This document shows, one piece after another, positions 19,046-28,075 of a DNA stretch of 64,000 nucleotides; the first letter of the stretch is position 1; each line of letters starts with the position of its first letter. Source of the stretch: Deltaproteobacteria bacterium (GTDB lineage Bacteria; Desulfobacterota; Desulfomonilia; UBA1062); NCBI GenBank assembly GCA_029547185.1, contig JAKPPU010000046.1, forward strand, positions 1-64,000, written 5' to 3'. Both the position numbers and the translations under genes were made by a program. Under the pieces are notes generated by a model. It made no database searches, was not told the origin of the DNA, and worked only from the letters and a program-made list of their open reading frames with translations.

Positions 19046-20674
19046 TTACATCATCGTGAACTTCCACAGGATTCCCATTGCCGGCAGGATCACCCACAGC
19101 CCCTGCACGTAGAGGGTGTACATCCGGTTGTCGAAGATGACCTGCTCGTTGTAGAAGTCGATGCCCTTCGCGAGGAAGAAGAGCGAGGGAAGCAGGCCGT
19201 AAGCGAGCGCAGGGGCAACCCTCAAGGGGAAGCTCAGGAAGAGGATGAGCGCGAGCCCCATGATCACGTATTCGAGGGCCAGGATGGAGTGATCTTCATG
19301 GATGTACCGCGCCAGGCTCATGCGGCCGATGATGGCGTCCCTCTCCATGTTTTTGAGCCCGAGGAGGATCTCCGCACCGAGGTAGTGGGTCGTCACAAAG
19401 GCCGCGAGCAGGAGAAGGTTCGGATTCACGGGAGAGGAGGTGAGGCTCAACGGCGTGATGACCGAGATGAGCATGAAGATGACGAGGCCGTAGAGGCTCC
19501 TGATGTAATCCCTCACGCCCCCCACGTCGATGATGGGGCGGAGCAGGGCCACGCCGATCACGAGGAGTCCGCCGATCAGGCCCGAGGTGAGCAGGCATAT
19601 CGAGGTGGCGATGCCGGTCGATATCGCCCACATCGGCCACTGCCGGGACTCCTGATAGGGGCCCGTGCAGGCGAAGGCGAGGAAGAATACGGTGAGGAGC
19701 ACATTCCAGGCATATCCCTGGCCGCAGAAAACGAATGCAGCCATGGCCACCCCGACGCTCCCGAGCGACGGAAGGAGAGGGGTCTTCACGAGGAGATGGA
19801 GCACGGTGTTCTCGAGGCCGGTATGGGTGTGGGAATCTTTCAGGGTGTTGATGCACTCCTCGATCACCCAGTGCGGCGTCGATGCCCCGGCAATGACGGC
19901 GACCTTCGAGGTCTGGGAAATGCTCACGTCACGGAGCTGCTCCGGCGCCTCCACCCGGATGACCTGCCGTTTCTCCTTTGCGCCGATCTCTGCCAGACGC
20001 TTCGTGTTTGCCGAATCCCTGCCCCCGATCACGATGAAGGTGTCGTGGTCTTTTGCGAGGTCCCTCACTTCGTTCTGGCGGTCTACGGTTGACCGGCAGA
20101 TGGTGTCCGAGATGTCCAGGATGCCGGACTTCTCTCTTAAGACATTGACGATGTCCTTGTAGATGGCTACGTCGAAGGTGGTCTGGGCGACCACGGCAAG
20201 CCTGTCCACGTGGGGAAGCTTCATGGCGTCCTCGATGTTCTCCACGAGGACCCCCTTCGAGCCTGCCACACCAAGGTGCGCATCCATCTCCGGATGGTTC
20301 CTGTCGCCCACGATGACCACGAGGTCGGCGCTCTTCGTGGCCTTCTTGATGATCGCCTGAACTTTGAGGACCATGGGGCAGGCGGCATCGATGACCTCGA
20401 TCCCCCGTTCCTGGAGGGCGTTCTTCTTTTCCGGGGATATCCCGTGCGCGCGCACGATGGCGATGTCACCCGAACGGAGCCGCTCGTCGTCGACGTCGTG
20501 GACGATCCCGATTCCACGGCGCTTGAGCGCCTCGATGACCTGGGGATTGTGGATGATCTGGCCTAAAGTGTAGATCTTCTTGCCAGGGTTTTTCTGTCTC
20601 ACCTTGAAGGTGATGTCGATGGCTCTCCTCACCCCGAAGCAGAAGCCCGCGTATCGTGCAATGGTGATCTTCAT
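19046..20674 (-). CDS. ispH: 4-hydroxy-3-methylbut-2-enyl diphosphate reductase fused to a membrane domain
   Basis: Residues 1-285 are IspH, the last MEP-pathway enzyme, making IPP and DMAPP at a [3Fe-4S]/[4Fe-4S] cluster. The three cluster cysteines are in ARYAGFCFGVRRA, DAACPMV and SDTICRSTVDRQ; the substrate-binding GDRNHPEMDAH, GGRDSANTKRL and GASTPHWVIEE are intact. After residue 290 come about 250 residues with seven or more hydrophobic segments. That part holds GLKNMERDAIIGRMSLARYI, faintly like the second Asp motif of UbiA prenyltransferases, but the first Asp-rich motif is absent. The fused domain is of unknown function. Last gene of ispA-dxs-tlyA-ispH. Confidence 0.9.
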   Translation of the reverse strand: MKITIARYAGFCFGVRRAIDITFKVRQKNPGKKIYTLGQIIHNPQVIEALKRRGIGIVHDVDDERLRSGDIAIVRAHGISPEKKNALQERGIEVIDAACPMVLKVQAIIKKATKSADLVVIVGDRNHPEMDAHLGVAGSKGVLVENIEDAMKLPHVDRLAVVAQTTFDVAIYKDIVNVLREKSGILDISDTICRSTVDRQNEVRDLAKDHDTFIVIGGRDSANTKRLAEIGAKEKRQVIRVEAPEQLRDVSISQTSKVAVIAGASTPHWVIEECINTLKDSHTHTGLENTVLHLLVKTPLLPSLGSVGVAMAAFVFCGQGYAWNVLLTVFFLAFACTGPYQESRQWPMWAISTGIATSICLLTSGLIGGLLVIGVALLRPIIDVGGVRDYIRSLYGLVIFMLISVITPLSLTSSPVNPNLLLLAAFVTTHYLGAEILLGLKNMERDAIIGRMSLARYIHEDHSILALEYVIMGLALILFLSFPLRVAPALAYGLLPSLFFLAKGIDFYNEQVIFDNRMYTLYVQGLWVILPAMGILWKFTMM

Positions 20675-20676
20675 TC

Positions 20677-21408
20677 CTATCCTCTGTAGCTCGCGTGGAC
20701 GAGATATTCCTGGTTTCCCTTCATCCCTTTTACGGGGGAAGGGATCGTCCCTAAAACCTCACAGTTCAACGACAAGAGAAACTCTTCCATATCATGAATT
20801 ATTTCCTGTGCAACATGCAAGTCTTTCATGATGCCTCCCTTGCCGACGTGCTCCTTGCCCGCCTCGAACTGGGGCTTGATGAGGGCGATGATGTCGGAAA
20901 AGGGTTTGAGGACTTTGAGCACGGGCGGTATGACGAGCTTGAGCGAGATGAACGATACGTCGAAGGTTGCGATATCGCACAGGTCGTGGATCAGGCCGGG
21001 ATCGAGGGAGCGGGCGTTGATCCCTTCGAGGTTGATCACCCTCTTGTCCGAGCGGAGTTTCCAGTCGAGCTGGCCGTGGCCCACGTCCACGGCATAGACC
21101 TTCAAAGCCCCGCGCTGAAGCATGAGATCGACGAACCCGCCGGTGGATGCCCCGATATCGATGACGATCTTTCCGGAGGCATCGATGTCGAAGGCGTCGA
21201 GCGCCGCCTCGAGCTTGCCGCCCGCCCTGCTCACGTACTTCGGAGACTCCTTCAGGGAGATGTCGGCATCTTCCTCGACCGGGGTTCCCGCCTTCGTGAC
21301 GGGAGCGCCCCGTACGAGCACGCGGCCGGTCATGATCAGACCGAGGGCCTTTGATCTCGTTTCGACGAACCCCCTCTCGACCAGCAGTCTGTCAAGGCGC
21401 ATCTTCAT
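20677..21408 (-). CDS. tlyA: TlyA-family rRNA methyltransferase / hemolysin A homologue
   Basis: N-terminal S4 RNA-binding domain (RLDRLLVERGFVETRSKALG) followed by an FtsJ-type SAM methyltransferase (VIDIGASTGGFVDLMLQRGA, VYAVDVGHGQLDWKLR). TlyA methylates ribosomal RNA 2'-O-cytidines; the hemolysin name is historical. 243 aa, normal length. Overlaps dxs by 4 bases and precedes ispH by 2, a linkage with isoprenoid genes seen in many bacteria. Confidence 0.93.
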   Translation of the reverse strand: MKMRLDRLLVERGFVETRSKALGLIMTGRVLVRGAPVTKAGTPVEEDADISLKESPKYVSRAGGKLEAALDAFDIDASGKIVIDIGASTGGFVDLMLQRGALKVYAVDVGHGQLDWKLRSDKRVINLEGINARSLDPGLIHDLCDIATFDVSFISLKLVIPPVLKVLKPFSDIIALIKPQFEAGKEHVGKGGIMKDLHVAQEIIHDMEEFLLSLNCEVLGTIPSPVKGMKGNQEYLVHASYRG

Positions 21409-23255
21409 AAGAGCCTGTTGATCGCCTTCCGGATTCCCTCAGGATCGAGCCCCAGGAACTTTTTCAGATCGCACAGAGAGCCGTGCTCGACAAAGGCATC
21501 GGGCAGGCCCAGGAGATCGAACCGCAAGGGGTACGCGAGGTCCCGGAGCGATTCGACGACTGCCGATCCCACTCCTCCCTGCGTGCACCCGTCTTCGACC
21601 ACGATGAACCTGCCCCGGCAGGCTTCCACTATCCTGCATACGGTCTCCCTGTCGAGAGGCTTTGCACAGACGAGGTCGACGACGGCAATGTCGTCCATTC
21701 TCTTTACGGCTTCGAGAACGTCATAGCACAAAGGCCCGACACAGAACACGGCGAGCCGCGTTCCTTCCCGTAGGACCTCTGCCTTTCCCGATTTTACATT
21801 GCCGGGCTTGAGCGGACTGGCAACGATCTTGTCCCTGGGATACCGGATGGCGACCGGCCCCTGAATCCTGACGGCGTGCACGAGCATCCGCTCGAGCATG
21901 AGGTGGTCTCTGGGTGCGAGGACCGTCATATTGGGGATGCTCCTGAAATAGGCAAGGTCGAATACGCCGTGGTGAGTCGGGCCGTCGGCCCCTACGAGGC
22001 CTGCCCTGTCTACGGCGAAGATCACCGGAGCGTTCTGCAGGGCCACGTCATGGATGATCTCGTCATAGCTCCTCTGGAGGAAGGTCGAGTAGATGGCCAC
22101 TACCGGCCTGAGGCCGTAGAGCGCCATACCTGCAGCCATCGTGACAGCGTGTCCCTCGGCAATGCCTACATCGAAGAACCTGTCCGGATAGCGTGCGGCG
22201 AAATTCTTCAAGCCCGTGCCCGCGGTCATGGCAGCGCTGATCGCAACGATGCGCGGGTCTCTCTTGGCAATCTTCACGAGGGCCCTGCCGAAGACATCCG
22301 AGTAGGTTACGGCATTGGGCTCGGTCTTCAGGTCGCCGTTTTCGAGCTCGAACTTGCCCACGCCGTGGAAGTGCTCGGGGTCTTTCATCGCGGGTCTGTA
22401 GCCGTTGCCCTTCCTCGTGACGACGTGGAGAAAGATGGGCTCGTGCATTGTGGAGACGTTCCGGAACGCCTGGATGAGGTGATCGAGCCTGTGGCCGTCG
22501 ATGGGGCCTACGTACCTGAACCCCAGCTCCTCGAACAGGGTGCCTTCGGTCACCGCGCCCTTGAGGTTTCCCTCGATGTATTTCGCGACCCGGTAGATCG
22601 TGTCCCCGCCCAGAGGAATTCGCTTGAGGAGGCCCTTTATCTCATCCTTGACCTCGCGGACCTTTCTCGATGTCATGATCCTGCTCAGGTAATCGGCTAC
22701 GGCCCCGACCCGGGGGGAGATGAACATCTTGTTGTCGTTCAGGACCACGATGAGCTTCTGCTTGTTCGTACCCACGAAGTTCAGTCCCTCGAAGGTGAGC
22801 CCGTTCGAGAGCGATCCGTCGCCGATGACCGCGATCACCCGGTTCTTGCAGTCCGCCTTGGCCATTGTTTCGCAGATCCCGCTCGCGGCCGGGATGGCAT
22901 TGCCGGTATGGCCCGATACGAAGGGATCGTACGGGCTCTCCTTGGGGTTGATGAAGGCGCTCACCCCTCCTGTCTGCCTTAAGCTCGCGAAATTATCCTT
23001 TCTCCCGGTGAGGATCTTGTGGGGATAGGCCTGATGCCCGACGTCCCAGAGGATCTTGTCGTGGGGGGCGTTGAAGACATAGTGCATGGCCAGTGTGAGC
23101 TCGACGGTGCCGAGGCTGGATGCCAGGTGCCCGCCGGTCCGGCTCACGTTCTCGATGATGAACTCGCGGATCTCCAGCGCGAGGGCCTCCAGCTCGTGCA
23201 GGCTCAGCCGTTTGATATCCTTGGGTGAAGATATGGTTTCCAGTATGTTCTGCAT
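21405..23255 (-). CDS. dxs: 1-deoxy-D-xylulose-5-phosphate synthase
   Basis: Joins pyruvate and glyceraldehyde 3-phosphate, first MEP-pathway step; TPP-dependent. Signature stretches: SRTGGHLASSLGTVELTLAM, LWDVGHQAYPHKILTGR, TPP motif AVIGDGSLSNGLTFEGLN with the downstream NDN, YVGPIDGHRLDHL, and the second-domain DRAGLVGADGPTHHGVFD. The C-terminal transketolase domain carries VVEDGCTQGG. Length 616 is standard. 4 bases after ispA. Confidence 0.97.
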   Translation of the reverse strand: MQNILETISSPKDIKRLSLHELEALALEIREFIIENVSRTGGHLASSLGTVELTLAMHYVFNAPHDKILWDVGHQAYPHKILTGRKDNFASLRQTGGVSAFINPKESPYDPFVSGHTGNAIPAASGICETMAKADCKNRVIAVIGDGSLSNGLTFEGLNFVGTNKQKLIVVLNDNKMFISPRVGAVADYLSRIMTSRKVREVKDEIKGLLKRIPLGGDTIYRVAKYIEGNLKGAVTEGTLFEELGFRYVGPIDGHRLDHLIQAFRNVSTMHEPIFLHVVTRKGNGYRPAMKDPEHFHGVGKFELENGDLKTEPNAVTYSDVFGRALVKIAKRDPRIVAISAAMTAGTGLKNFAARYPDRFFDVGIAEGHAVTMAAGMALYGLRPVVAIYSTFLQRSYDEIIHDVALQNAPVIFAVDRAGLVGADGPTHHGVFDLAYFRSIPNMTVLAPRDHLMLERMLVHAVRIQGPVAIRYPRDKIVASPLKPGNVKSGKAEVLREGTRLAVFCVGPLCYDVLEAVKRMDDIAVVDLVCAKPLDRETVCRIVEACRGRFIVVEDGCTQGGVGSAVVESLRDLAYPLRFDLLGLPDAFVEHGSLCDLKKFLGLDPEGIRKAINRLL

Positions 23256-23259
23256 TCCC

Positions 23260-24138
23260 TCACATTACCCGCTTGAGCATCCACCGGGCGATTTCCTTCA
23301 AGGAGGAGGATGCGCCGTTGTCCGGATGATCGATGCTCGAGACTGCCCTGCTCGTCATTTCCCCGGCCCACAGGCGCGCTCCGTCCAGCCCGAGGGCCTT
23401 CACGACCGTGGCCTTGCCCTGGACGAGGTCCTTGCCCGAGCTCTTGCCCAGGATCTCCTCGCTCGACGTCATATCGAGGATATCGTCGATCGCCTGGAAG
23501 GCAAGGCCGAGGTATGTCCCGTACCGGACGAGGCGTCCGATCTTCTCGGCATCCGCACTCGCTACCCGTGCGCCTGCATACATGCAGAGCTCGAAGAGAC
23601 GGGATGTCTTCTTCCGGTAGATGTCCTCGATCTCATCGAGGGAAAGGTCTTTGCCTTCTGCCACGACGTCCCGGTATTCACCCTGGACGAGGCCTTCAAC
23701 GCCGCAGACATCCGAGATGCACTTCAGGATGTCGAGCTTGACGTCCTCCTGGTATGGAGAGGAATTGATCACGGACAGTGCCTGGAATATGAGGGCGTCC
23801 CCCGCGAGGATGGCCGTCGCCTCACCGAACTTTGCATGGCAGGTTGGACGCCCTCTCCTCAGGTCGTCGTTGTCGAGGGCGGGCAGATCGTCATGGATGA
23901 GGCTGAAGGTATGGATCATCTCGATGGCGAGGCCTGCCGGCAGGGCATCGCTTTCCTTTCCGCCCATGCATTCGCACGCGAGCATCGTCAGGATGGGACG
24001 GAGCCGCTTGCCTCCTGCCGTGAGGCTGTAGGAAAAGGCCTCGAAGATCCCCGAGCCGGAATCTGCGCGAGCCAGATATGATCGGAGAAAATCCTCGAAT
24101 ATCTTCTTTTTTCCCGCTGTGAGCCTGACAATATCCAC
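23260..24138 (-). CDS. ispA: Polyprenyl (farnesyl) diphosphate synthase
   Basis: Chain-elongating trans-prenyltransferase. First Asp-rich motif SLIHDDLPALDNDDLRRGRP (DDxxxxD, short-chain bacterial type) and second FQAIDDILDMT. Also GGKRLRPIL, GRPTCHAKFG and the KDLVQGKAT loop. The start codon is GTG at 24138 after GGGGAACC, giving 292 residues. It heads the operon with dxs, tlyA and ispH and supplies C15/C20 precursors. Confidence 0.95.
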   Translation of the reverse strand: MDIVRLTAGKKKIFEDFLRSYLARADSGSGIFEAFSYSLTAGGKRLRPILTMLACECMGGKESDALPAGLAIEMIHTFSLIHDDLPALDNDDLRRGRPTCHAKFGEATAILAGDALIFQALSVINSSPYQEDVKLDILKCISDVCGVEGLVQGEYRDVVAEGKDLSLDEIEDIYRKKTSRLFELCMYAGARVASADAEKIGRLVRYGTYLGLAFQAIDDILDMTSSEEILGKSSGKDLVQGKATVVKALGLDGARLWAGEMTSRAVSSIDHPDNGASSSLKEIARWMLKRVM

Positions 24139-24355
24139 AATGGTTCCCCAAATTTCCGAATAGCATGCAGAGAGGGATTCTTCAAGGCCGGATCTGCGGC
24201 CGGGTCAGGTCTTGCCTTGTGCTGCCTTGAGAAGCGGGGAGGATCATACCGCTTTCCAGATATTCTGTGCCGGGACGATCGGCAGGAAGCAAGACTTGTC
24301 CCCATTCATTCGAGAGGCTTGACTTGCCCTTCCCGGCATCATAAAAGCTGGTTTC

Positions 24356-25690
24356 ATGAAGAGGCTCTTGATCGCGAACCGCGGAGAGGTCGTTTTACGG
24401 GTGCTGAGAACTGCCAAGGAGATGGGGCTCGAGACCATTGCCGTGTATTCCGAGGCCGATGCGAACATGGAATACCTCTCCTATGCCGACGAGGCGGTCC
24501 AGATCGGTCCGGCCCAGCCTTCGAAGAGCTACCTCAACATCGAGGCGATCATCAGCGCTGCTGTCGGGTGGAAGGCCAATGCCATTCATCCCGGCTACGG
24601 ATTCCTCTCCGAGAACCCCAATTTTGCCGCCATATGCGAGCAGAACGGGATCGCGTTCATCGGCCCCTCCAGCGCCACGCTCAGGACCATCGGCAACAAG
24701 TCGAGGACCAAGGAAGTGGCCCAGTCCTTAGGCATACCGACCATTCCCGGCTCCTACGGCGTGATCTCGGATATCGACCAGACGGTCGTCCTGGCCCGGC
24801 AGCTCGGGATGCCGGTGATCCTGAAATCCCTCTACGGCGGCGGGGGCAGGGGCATGAAGGTGGCCTACAACGAAGAGCAGCTGCGGCAGCAGTTTGCCGG
24901 CGTGAGCAGTGAAGCGAGCGCAGCCTTCGGCCGCAACGAGGTTTACCTGGAGCACTATATCGAGTCTCCGCGCCACCTCGAGGTTCAGGTCCTCTCCGAC
25001 GAGCACGGAGGCATACAGATTCTCTCCGACCGCGAGTGCTCGATCCAGAGGAGGCACCAGAAGATCATCGAAGAAGCCCCGATCCCCAACATCGATGAGA
25101 GGGTGCGGGAGGATCTCTGGAGATGGTCCGGGATGATCATCCGCGCCATCCGGTTCAAGGGGCTCGGCACGGTCGAATTCCTCATGGACCAGGCCGGAGA
25201 CATCTATTTCCTCGAGATAAACGGCAGGCTGCAGGTGGAGCATCCGGTGACCGAGATGATCACCGGGATCGATCTCGTGAGGGAGCAGATCATGGTGGCA
25301 GCCGGCGCCCGGGTGGGAACAGAGAGCCCCGTCATCAAAGGCCATGCCATCGAATGCAGGATCAATGCGGAGAATACGGCCAAGAACTTCATGCCTACGA
25401 CCGGAACCATCACCTCTCTGCACCTCCCGGGAGGCCCGGGGGCGCGGATCGATACCCATATCTTTCCCCAGTGCGTCGTCAGCCCTTACTACGATCCGCT
25501 CCTCGCGAAGCTCATCGCGCACAACAGCTCCCGCAACGGAGCGCTGAGAAGGATGAACCGGATGCTCAAGGAGACGAGGATCGAGGGGCTCATCACCAAC
25601 ATCGATCTTCTCCTGAAGCTGCTTGCCAACGAGAAGTTCCTCTCCGGAAACGGCGACACCTCGCTCGTCATGCAGCTCGTGAAGAAATAG
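24356..25690 (+). CDS. accC: Biotin carboxylase (acetyl-CoA or pyruvate carboxylase subunit)
   Basis: ATP-grasp biotin carboxylase: KRLLIANRGEVVLRVLRTAK N-domain, the Gly-rich lid KSLYGGGGRGMKVAYNEEQL, the DRECSIQRRHQKIIEEAP signature, and FLEINGRLQVEHPVTEMITG with catalytic residues. Biotin-loop EAMKM is absent, so the biotin carrier is a separate protein not in this window. 444 aa, normal. Alone on its strand; no accB or carboxyltransferase nearby, so an AccC or PycA role cannot be told apart. Confidence 0.9.
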   Translation: MKRLLIANRGEVVLRVLRTAKEMGLETIAVYSEADANMEYLSYADEAVQIGPAQPSKSYLNIEAIISAAVGWKANAIHPGYGFLSENPNFAAICEQNGIAFIGPSSATLRTIGNKSRTKEVAQSLGIPTIPGSYGVISDIDQTVVLARQLGMPVILKSLYGGGGRGMKVAYNEEQLRQQFAGVSSEASAAFGRNEVYLEHYIESPRHLEVQVLSDEHGGIQILSDRECSIQRRHQKIIEEAPIPNIDERVREDLWRWSGMIIRAIRFKGLGTVEFLMDQAGDIYFLEINGRLQVEHPVTEMITGIDLVREQIMVAAGARVGTESPVIKGHAIECRINAENTAKNFMPTTGTITSLHLPGGPGARIDTHIFPQCVVSPYYDPLLAKLIAHNSSRNGALRRMNRMLKETRIEGLITNIDLLLKLLANEKFLSGNGDTSLVMQLVKK

Positions 25691-25692
25691 CG

Positions 25693-26703
25693 CTACGACC
25701 GGAAAATCTTGACGATCTCGTCGGCCGGGAATTCCGGGAGAAGCCTGCGCGTTCCGTTTTCGACGAGGATCATCTCCGGCCCTGGCGTGATCCTGCCGAT
25801 GAGGCTCCCCTCGATGCCGTTTTCCCTCCATGCCGCAAGGATGGCCTCGGCGCTTTCCTCTCGGCAGCAGACCACGAGGGACCCCGAGGCAAGGGTGCCC
25901 AGGGGATCGATGGAGAACCTCGGGAGGATCTTTTCGGCAAGCTCGAGGACCGGGATGCGGTCCCGCTCGACCTCGATGCCGCAGCCTGCCGCCAGGGCCA
26001 GCTCCTTGAGCCCCGTTGCCAGGCCCCCTTCGGTGGGGTCGTGCATGGCGGTGACGCCGCCCGTCTCCCGGGCGATGGCCGCCTCCTTCTGGATGCCGAT
26101 GCCCGGATGATAGAGGAGATCCCTGGCTTCCTCGATCGTCTTCCTGTCGAGGCCGAGCTTGCCGGGCACCTCGGAGGCAATGACGGAGACGGCCTCGATG
26201 GGGATGCGTTTCGAGAGCAGAACGGCGTTCCCGGGCTTTGCCCCGGACGGTCTGATGAGCTCCCTTCCTTCGAGCGTACCGATCATGAATCCTGCTGCGA
26301 TGGCCCGATCTATCCCGTAGGTGATCTCGGTATGACCGCCGACGAGCTCGATGCCGCTTGACCTGCAGGCGTTTTCGAGGTCTTTGAACAGGGACTCGAC
26401 ATTCGCCGGCGTGGTTTTGCCCTCGGGGAGGAGAAAGGTCGCCAGGAGGTAGCGGGGCGTCCCGCCCATGCACGCGATGTCGTTCGCGTTCACGGTGACG
26501 AGGTACCGGGAGATGTTCCCGCTCGTGAAGGTGATGGGGTCTGTCTTGAACACGAGGGTCTCTTCCCCGAACCTGATCACTGCCGCATCGATGCCGATGC
26601 CAGGCCCTGCAAGGACATCCGGGTTGCCTGCAGGGATGGTTTTGAGGAGCTTTTCGAGCAGGGACAGGGGGAGCTTTCCGACCGGAAGGATATCCCTATC
26701 CAT
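25693..26703 (-). CDS. AIR-synthase-related (HypE/ThiL-like) protein
   Basis: Two-domain PurM-fold ATP-binding protein. GIGIDAAVIRFGEETLVFKT and the N-terminal VTVNANDIACMGGTPRYLLA are shared by HypE, ThiL, SelD and PurM; HDPTEGGLATGLKELALAAG resembles HypE most. It lacks the C-terminal PRIC tail of true HypE. The ATG at 26703 overlaps the folE2 end by 8 bases; the frame extends upstream without a credible start. Probably a phosphotransferase of unknown substrate; annotated elsewhere as hydrogenase-maturation-like, but no hydrogenase is present here. Confidence 0.8.
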   Translation of the reverse strand: MDRDILPVGKLPLSLLEKLLKTIPAGNPDVLAGPGIGIDAAVIRFGEETLVFKTDPITFTSGNISRYLVTVNANDIACMGGTPRYLLATFLLPEGKTTPANVESLFKDLENACRSSGIELVGGHTEITYGIDRAIAAGFMIGTLEGRELIRPSGAKPGNAVLLSKRIPIEAVSVIASEVPGKLGLDRKTIEEARDLLYHPGIGIQKEAAIARETGGVTAMHDPTEGGLATGLKELALAAGCGIEVERDRIPVLELAEKILPRFSIDPLGTLASGSLVVCCREESAEAILAAWRENGIEGSLIGRITPGPEMILVENGTRRLLPEFPADEIVKIFRS

Positions 26704-27484
26704 GGGTCTCACTCTCGATATAGGCGTAGGCGCTGTGGTTGTGGATGCTCTCGAAGTTCTCCGCCTCGACCGAGTACCAGGAGAACTCGCTCTTCGTGCT
26801 GAGCGTTGAGGCGACCTGGCGGACGACGTCCTCCACGAACATGGGGTGCTCATAGGCGTATTCGGTCACGTATTTTTCATCCGGCCGCTTGAGGATGGGA
26901 TACACCGGGCTCGAGGCGCACCCCTCGATGAGCGAGATGAGGTCCTCGATCCAGAAGAACTTCTCGTAGCGGACAATGACCGTCACCAGCCCCCGCTGGT
27001 TGTGGGCGCCGAATTCGCTGATCTCCTTCGAGCAGGGACACAGCGTCTGTACGGGGACCCTCACCCCCACCTTGAACTCCCGTCTCTTCCCGACAGTGCC
27101 CATGAGCGAGCACCGGTACTCCATCAAGCCCACGGAACCGGTGACCGGGGCCTTCTTTTCGATGAAGTACGGAAAGTCGATCTCCATGTGGGCGCTCTCG
27201 GCCTCGAGCGCAGAGCGGATCTCGTTGAGGACGTGCTCGAAATTCCTGATGTGGACATGGTCCTTGTACTCGTTCAAGACCTCGATGAACCGGCTCATGT
27301 GGGTTCCCTTGAACACCTTCGGGAGGTCGACGTAGAGGTTGATCGAGGCCACGGTGTCCTGCGTGCCTTTGAGCTTGTCGGCCACGACTATGGGATAGGA
27401 GATTCCCTTGACCCCGACCTTCTGGATGTCGAGGGGATTGTCAGGCCTCTGTCTCTGCACGTCCTTCATGGCTTGCATCCTCAT
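26696..27484 (-). CDS. folE2: GTP cyclohydrolase FolE2
   Basis: Type IB GTP cyclohydrolase I, making 7,8-dihydroneopterin triphosphate for folate and queuosine. QRQRPDNPLDIQKVGVKGI at the N-terminus, the catalytic Cys/Glu region VQTLCPCSKEISEFGAHNQR, and the C-terminal NFESIHNHSAYAYIE are typical. The ATG at 27484 overlaps the queD TGA (ATGA), giving 262 residues as usual. With queD it forms the first part of pterin/queuosine synthesis. Confidence 0.94.
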   Translation of the reverse strand: MRMQAMKDVQRQRPDNPLDIQKVGVKGISYPIVVADKLKGTQDTVASINLYVDLPKVFKGTHMSRFIEVLNEYKDHVHIRNFEHVLNEIRSALEAESAHMEIDFPYFIEKKAPVTGSVGLMEYRCSLMGTVGKRREFKVGVRVPVQTLCPCSKEISEFGAHNQRGLVTVIVRYEKFFWIEDLISLIEGCASSPVYPILKRPDEKYVTEYAYEHPMFVEDVVRQVASTLSTKSEFSWYSVEAENFESIHNHSAYAYIESETHG

Positions 27485-27858
27485 GGTGCGTAGGAGACGC
27501 AGCTCGCATCGTTCTCCCATACGGTGACTTCAAAGAGCCGCACCGGCTCTTTGATGAGGGGAGAGAGCGTTTCGAACAGGTGCTTTGCGATGTTTTCCGC
27601 AGAGGGATTCCGCTCGTTGAAGGGGGCAAGGTCGTTCAGGTACTGGTGGTCGAGCTCGTGAAGGACACCTTTGAGGAGTTTTTTCAATTCCCTGAAATCC
27701 ATGACGATCCCCTGCTCATCGAGAGAAGGGGATGAAACGACGACCTCAATACGGTAGTTGTGTCCATGGAGCCTCTCGCAATCTCCCTGATACTCGCGGA
27801 GCCTGTGGGCTGCGCTGAATGAATCCACGACCTTTGCTTTGAACATGAGACCGTACAT
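27481..27858 (-). CDS. queD: 6-carboxy-5,6,7,8-tetrahydropterin synthase / PTPS family
   Basis: Small zinc enzyme of the T-fold superfamily. Zinc ligands lie in SFSAAHRLREY and RLHGHNYRIEVVV; the catalytic Cys is in GDCERLHGHN; the substrate Glu in TVWENDASC. The start is uncertain: Met at 27858, 27846 or 27882 are all possible and none has a clear ribosome binding site; I give the middle-length choice beginning MYGLMFKAKV. Directly upstream of folE2, which makes its substrate. Confidence 0.9.
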   Translation of the reverse strand: MYGLMFKAKVVDSFSAAHRLREYQGDCERLHGHNYRIEVVVSSPSLDEQGIVMDFRELKKLLKGVLHELDHQYLNDLAPFNERNPSAENIAKHLFETLSPLIKEPVRLFEVTVWENDASCVSYAP

Positions 27859-28075
27859 AGTACACAAAAATTTCGAGCGCAATATAAAGAATGCCAGAGA
27901 TATTCAGATGCTCGCATGCCGCGAGACGAAAATTTGCGCGCGAGAGATTTCACGAATTCCCTGTGCGTTTGCCGGTACTTGGAAAGGGGTGCCGAGCGAA
28001 GAGGGCCTTGTTTTTCCATGTGTTTTGATATATCAGAACTTGTATGAGACAGATCAAAAAGCAGAATGGTTTTAA

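Noticed and set aside
24319-24346. TTGACT...ATAAAA as a promoter for the biotin carboxylase gene
   Set aside because: The -10 is poor or the spacing off, and transcription would begin only a few bases before the start codon.
27859-28075. preQ1 riboswitch upstream of queD
   Set aside because: The leader between queD and phoH shows no compact stem with the A-rich tail expected for preQ1 aptamers.
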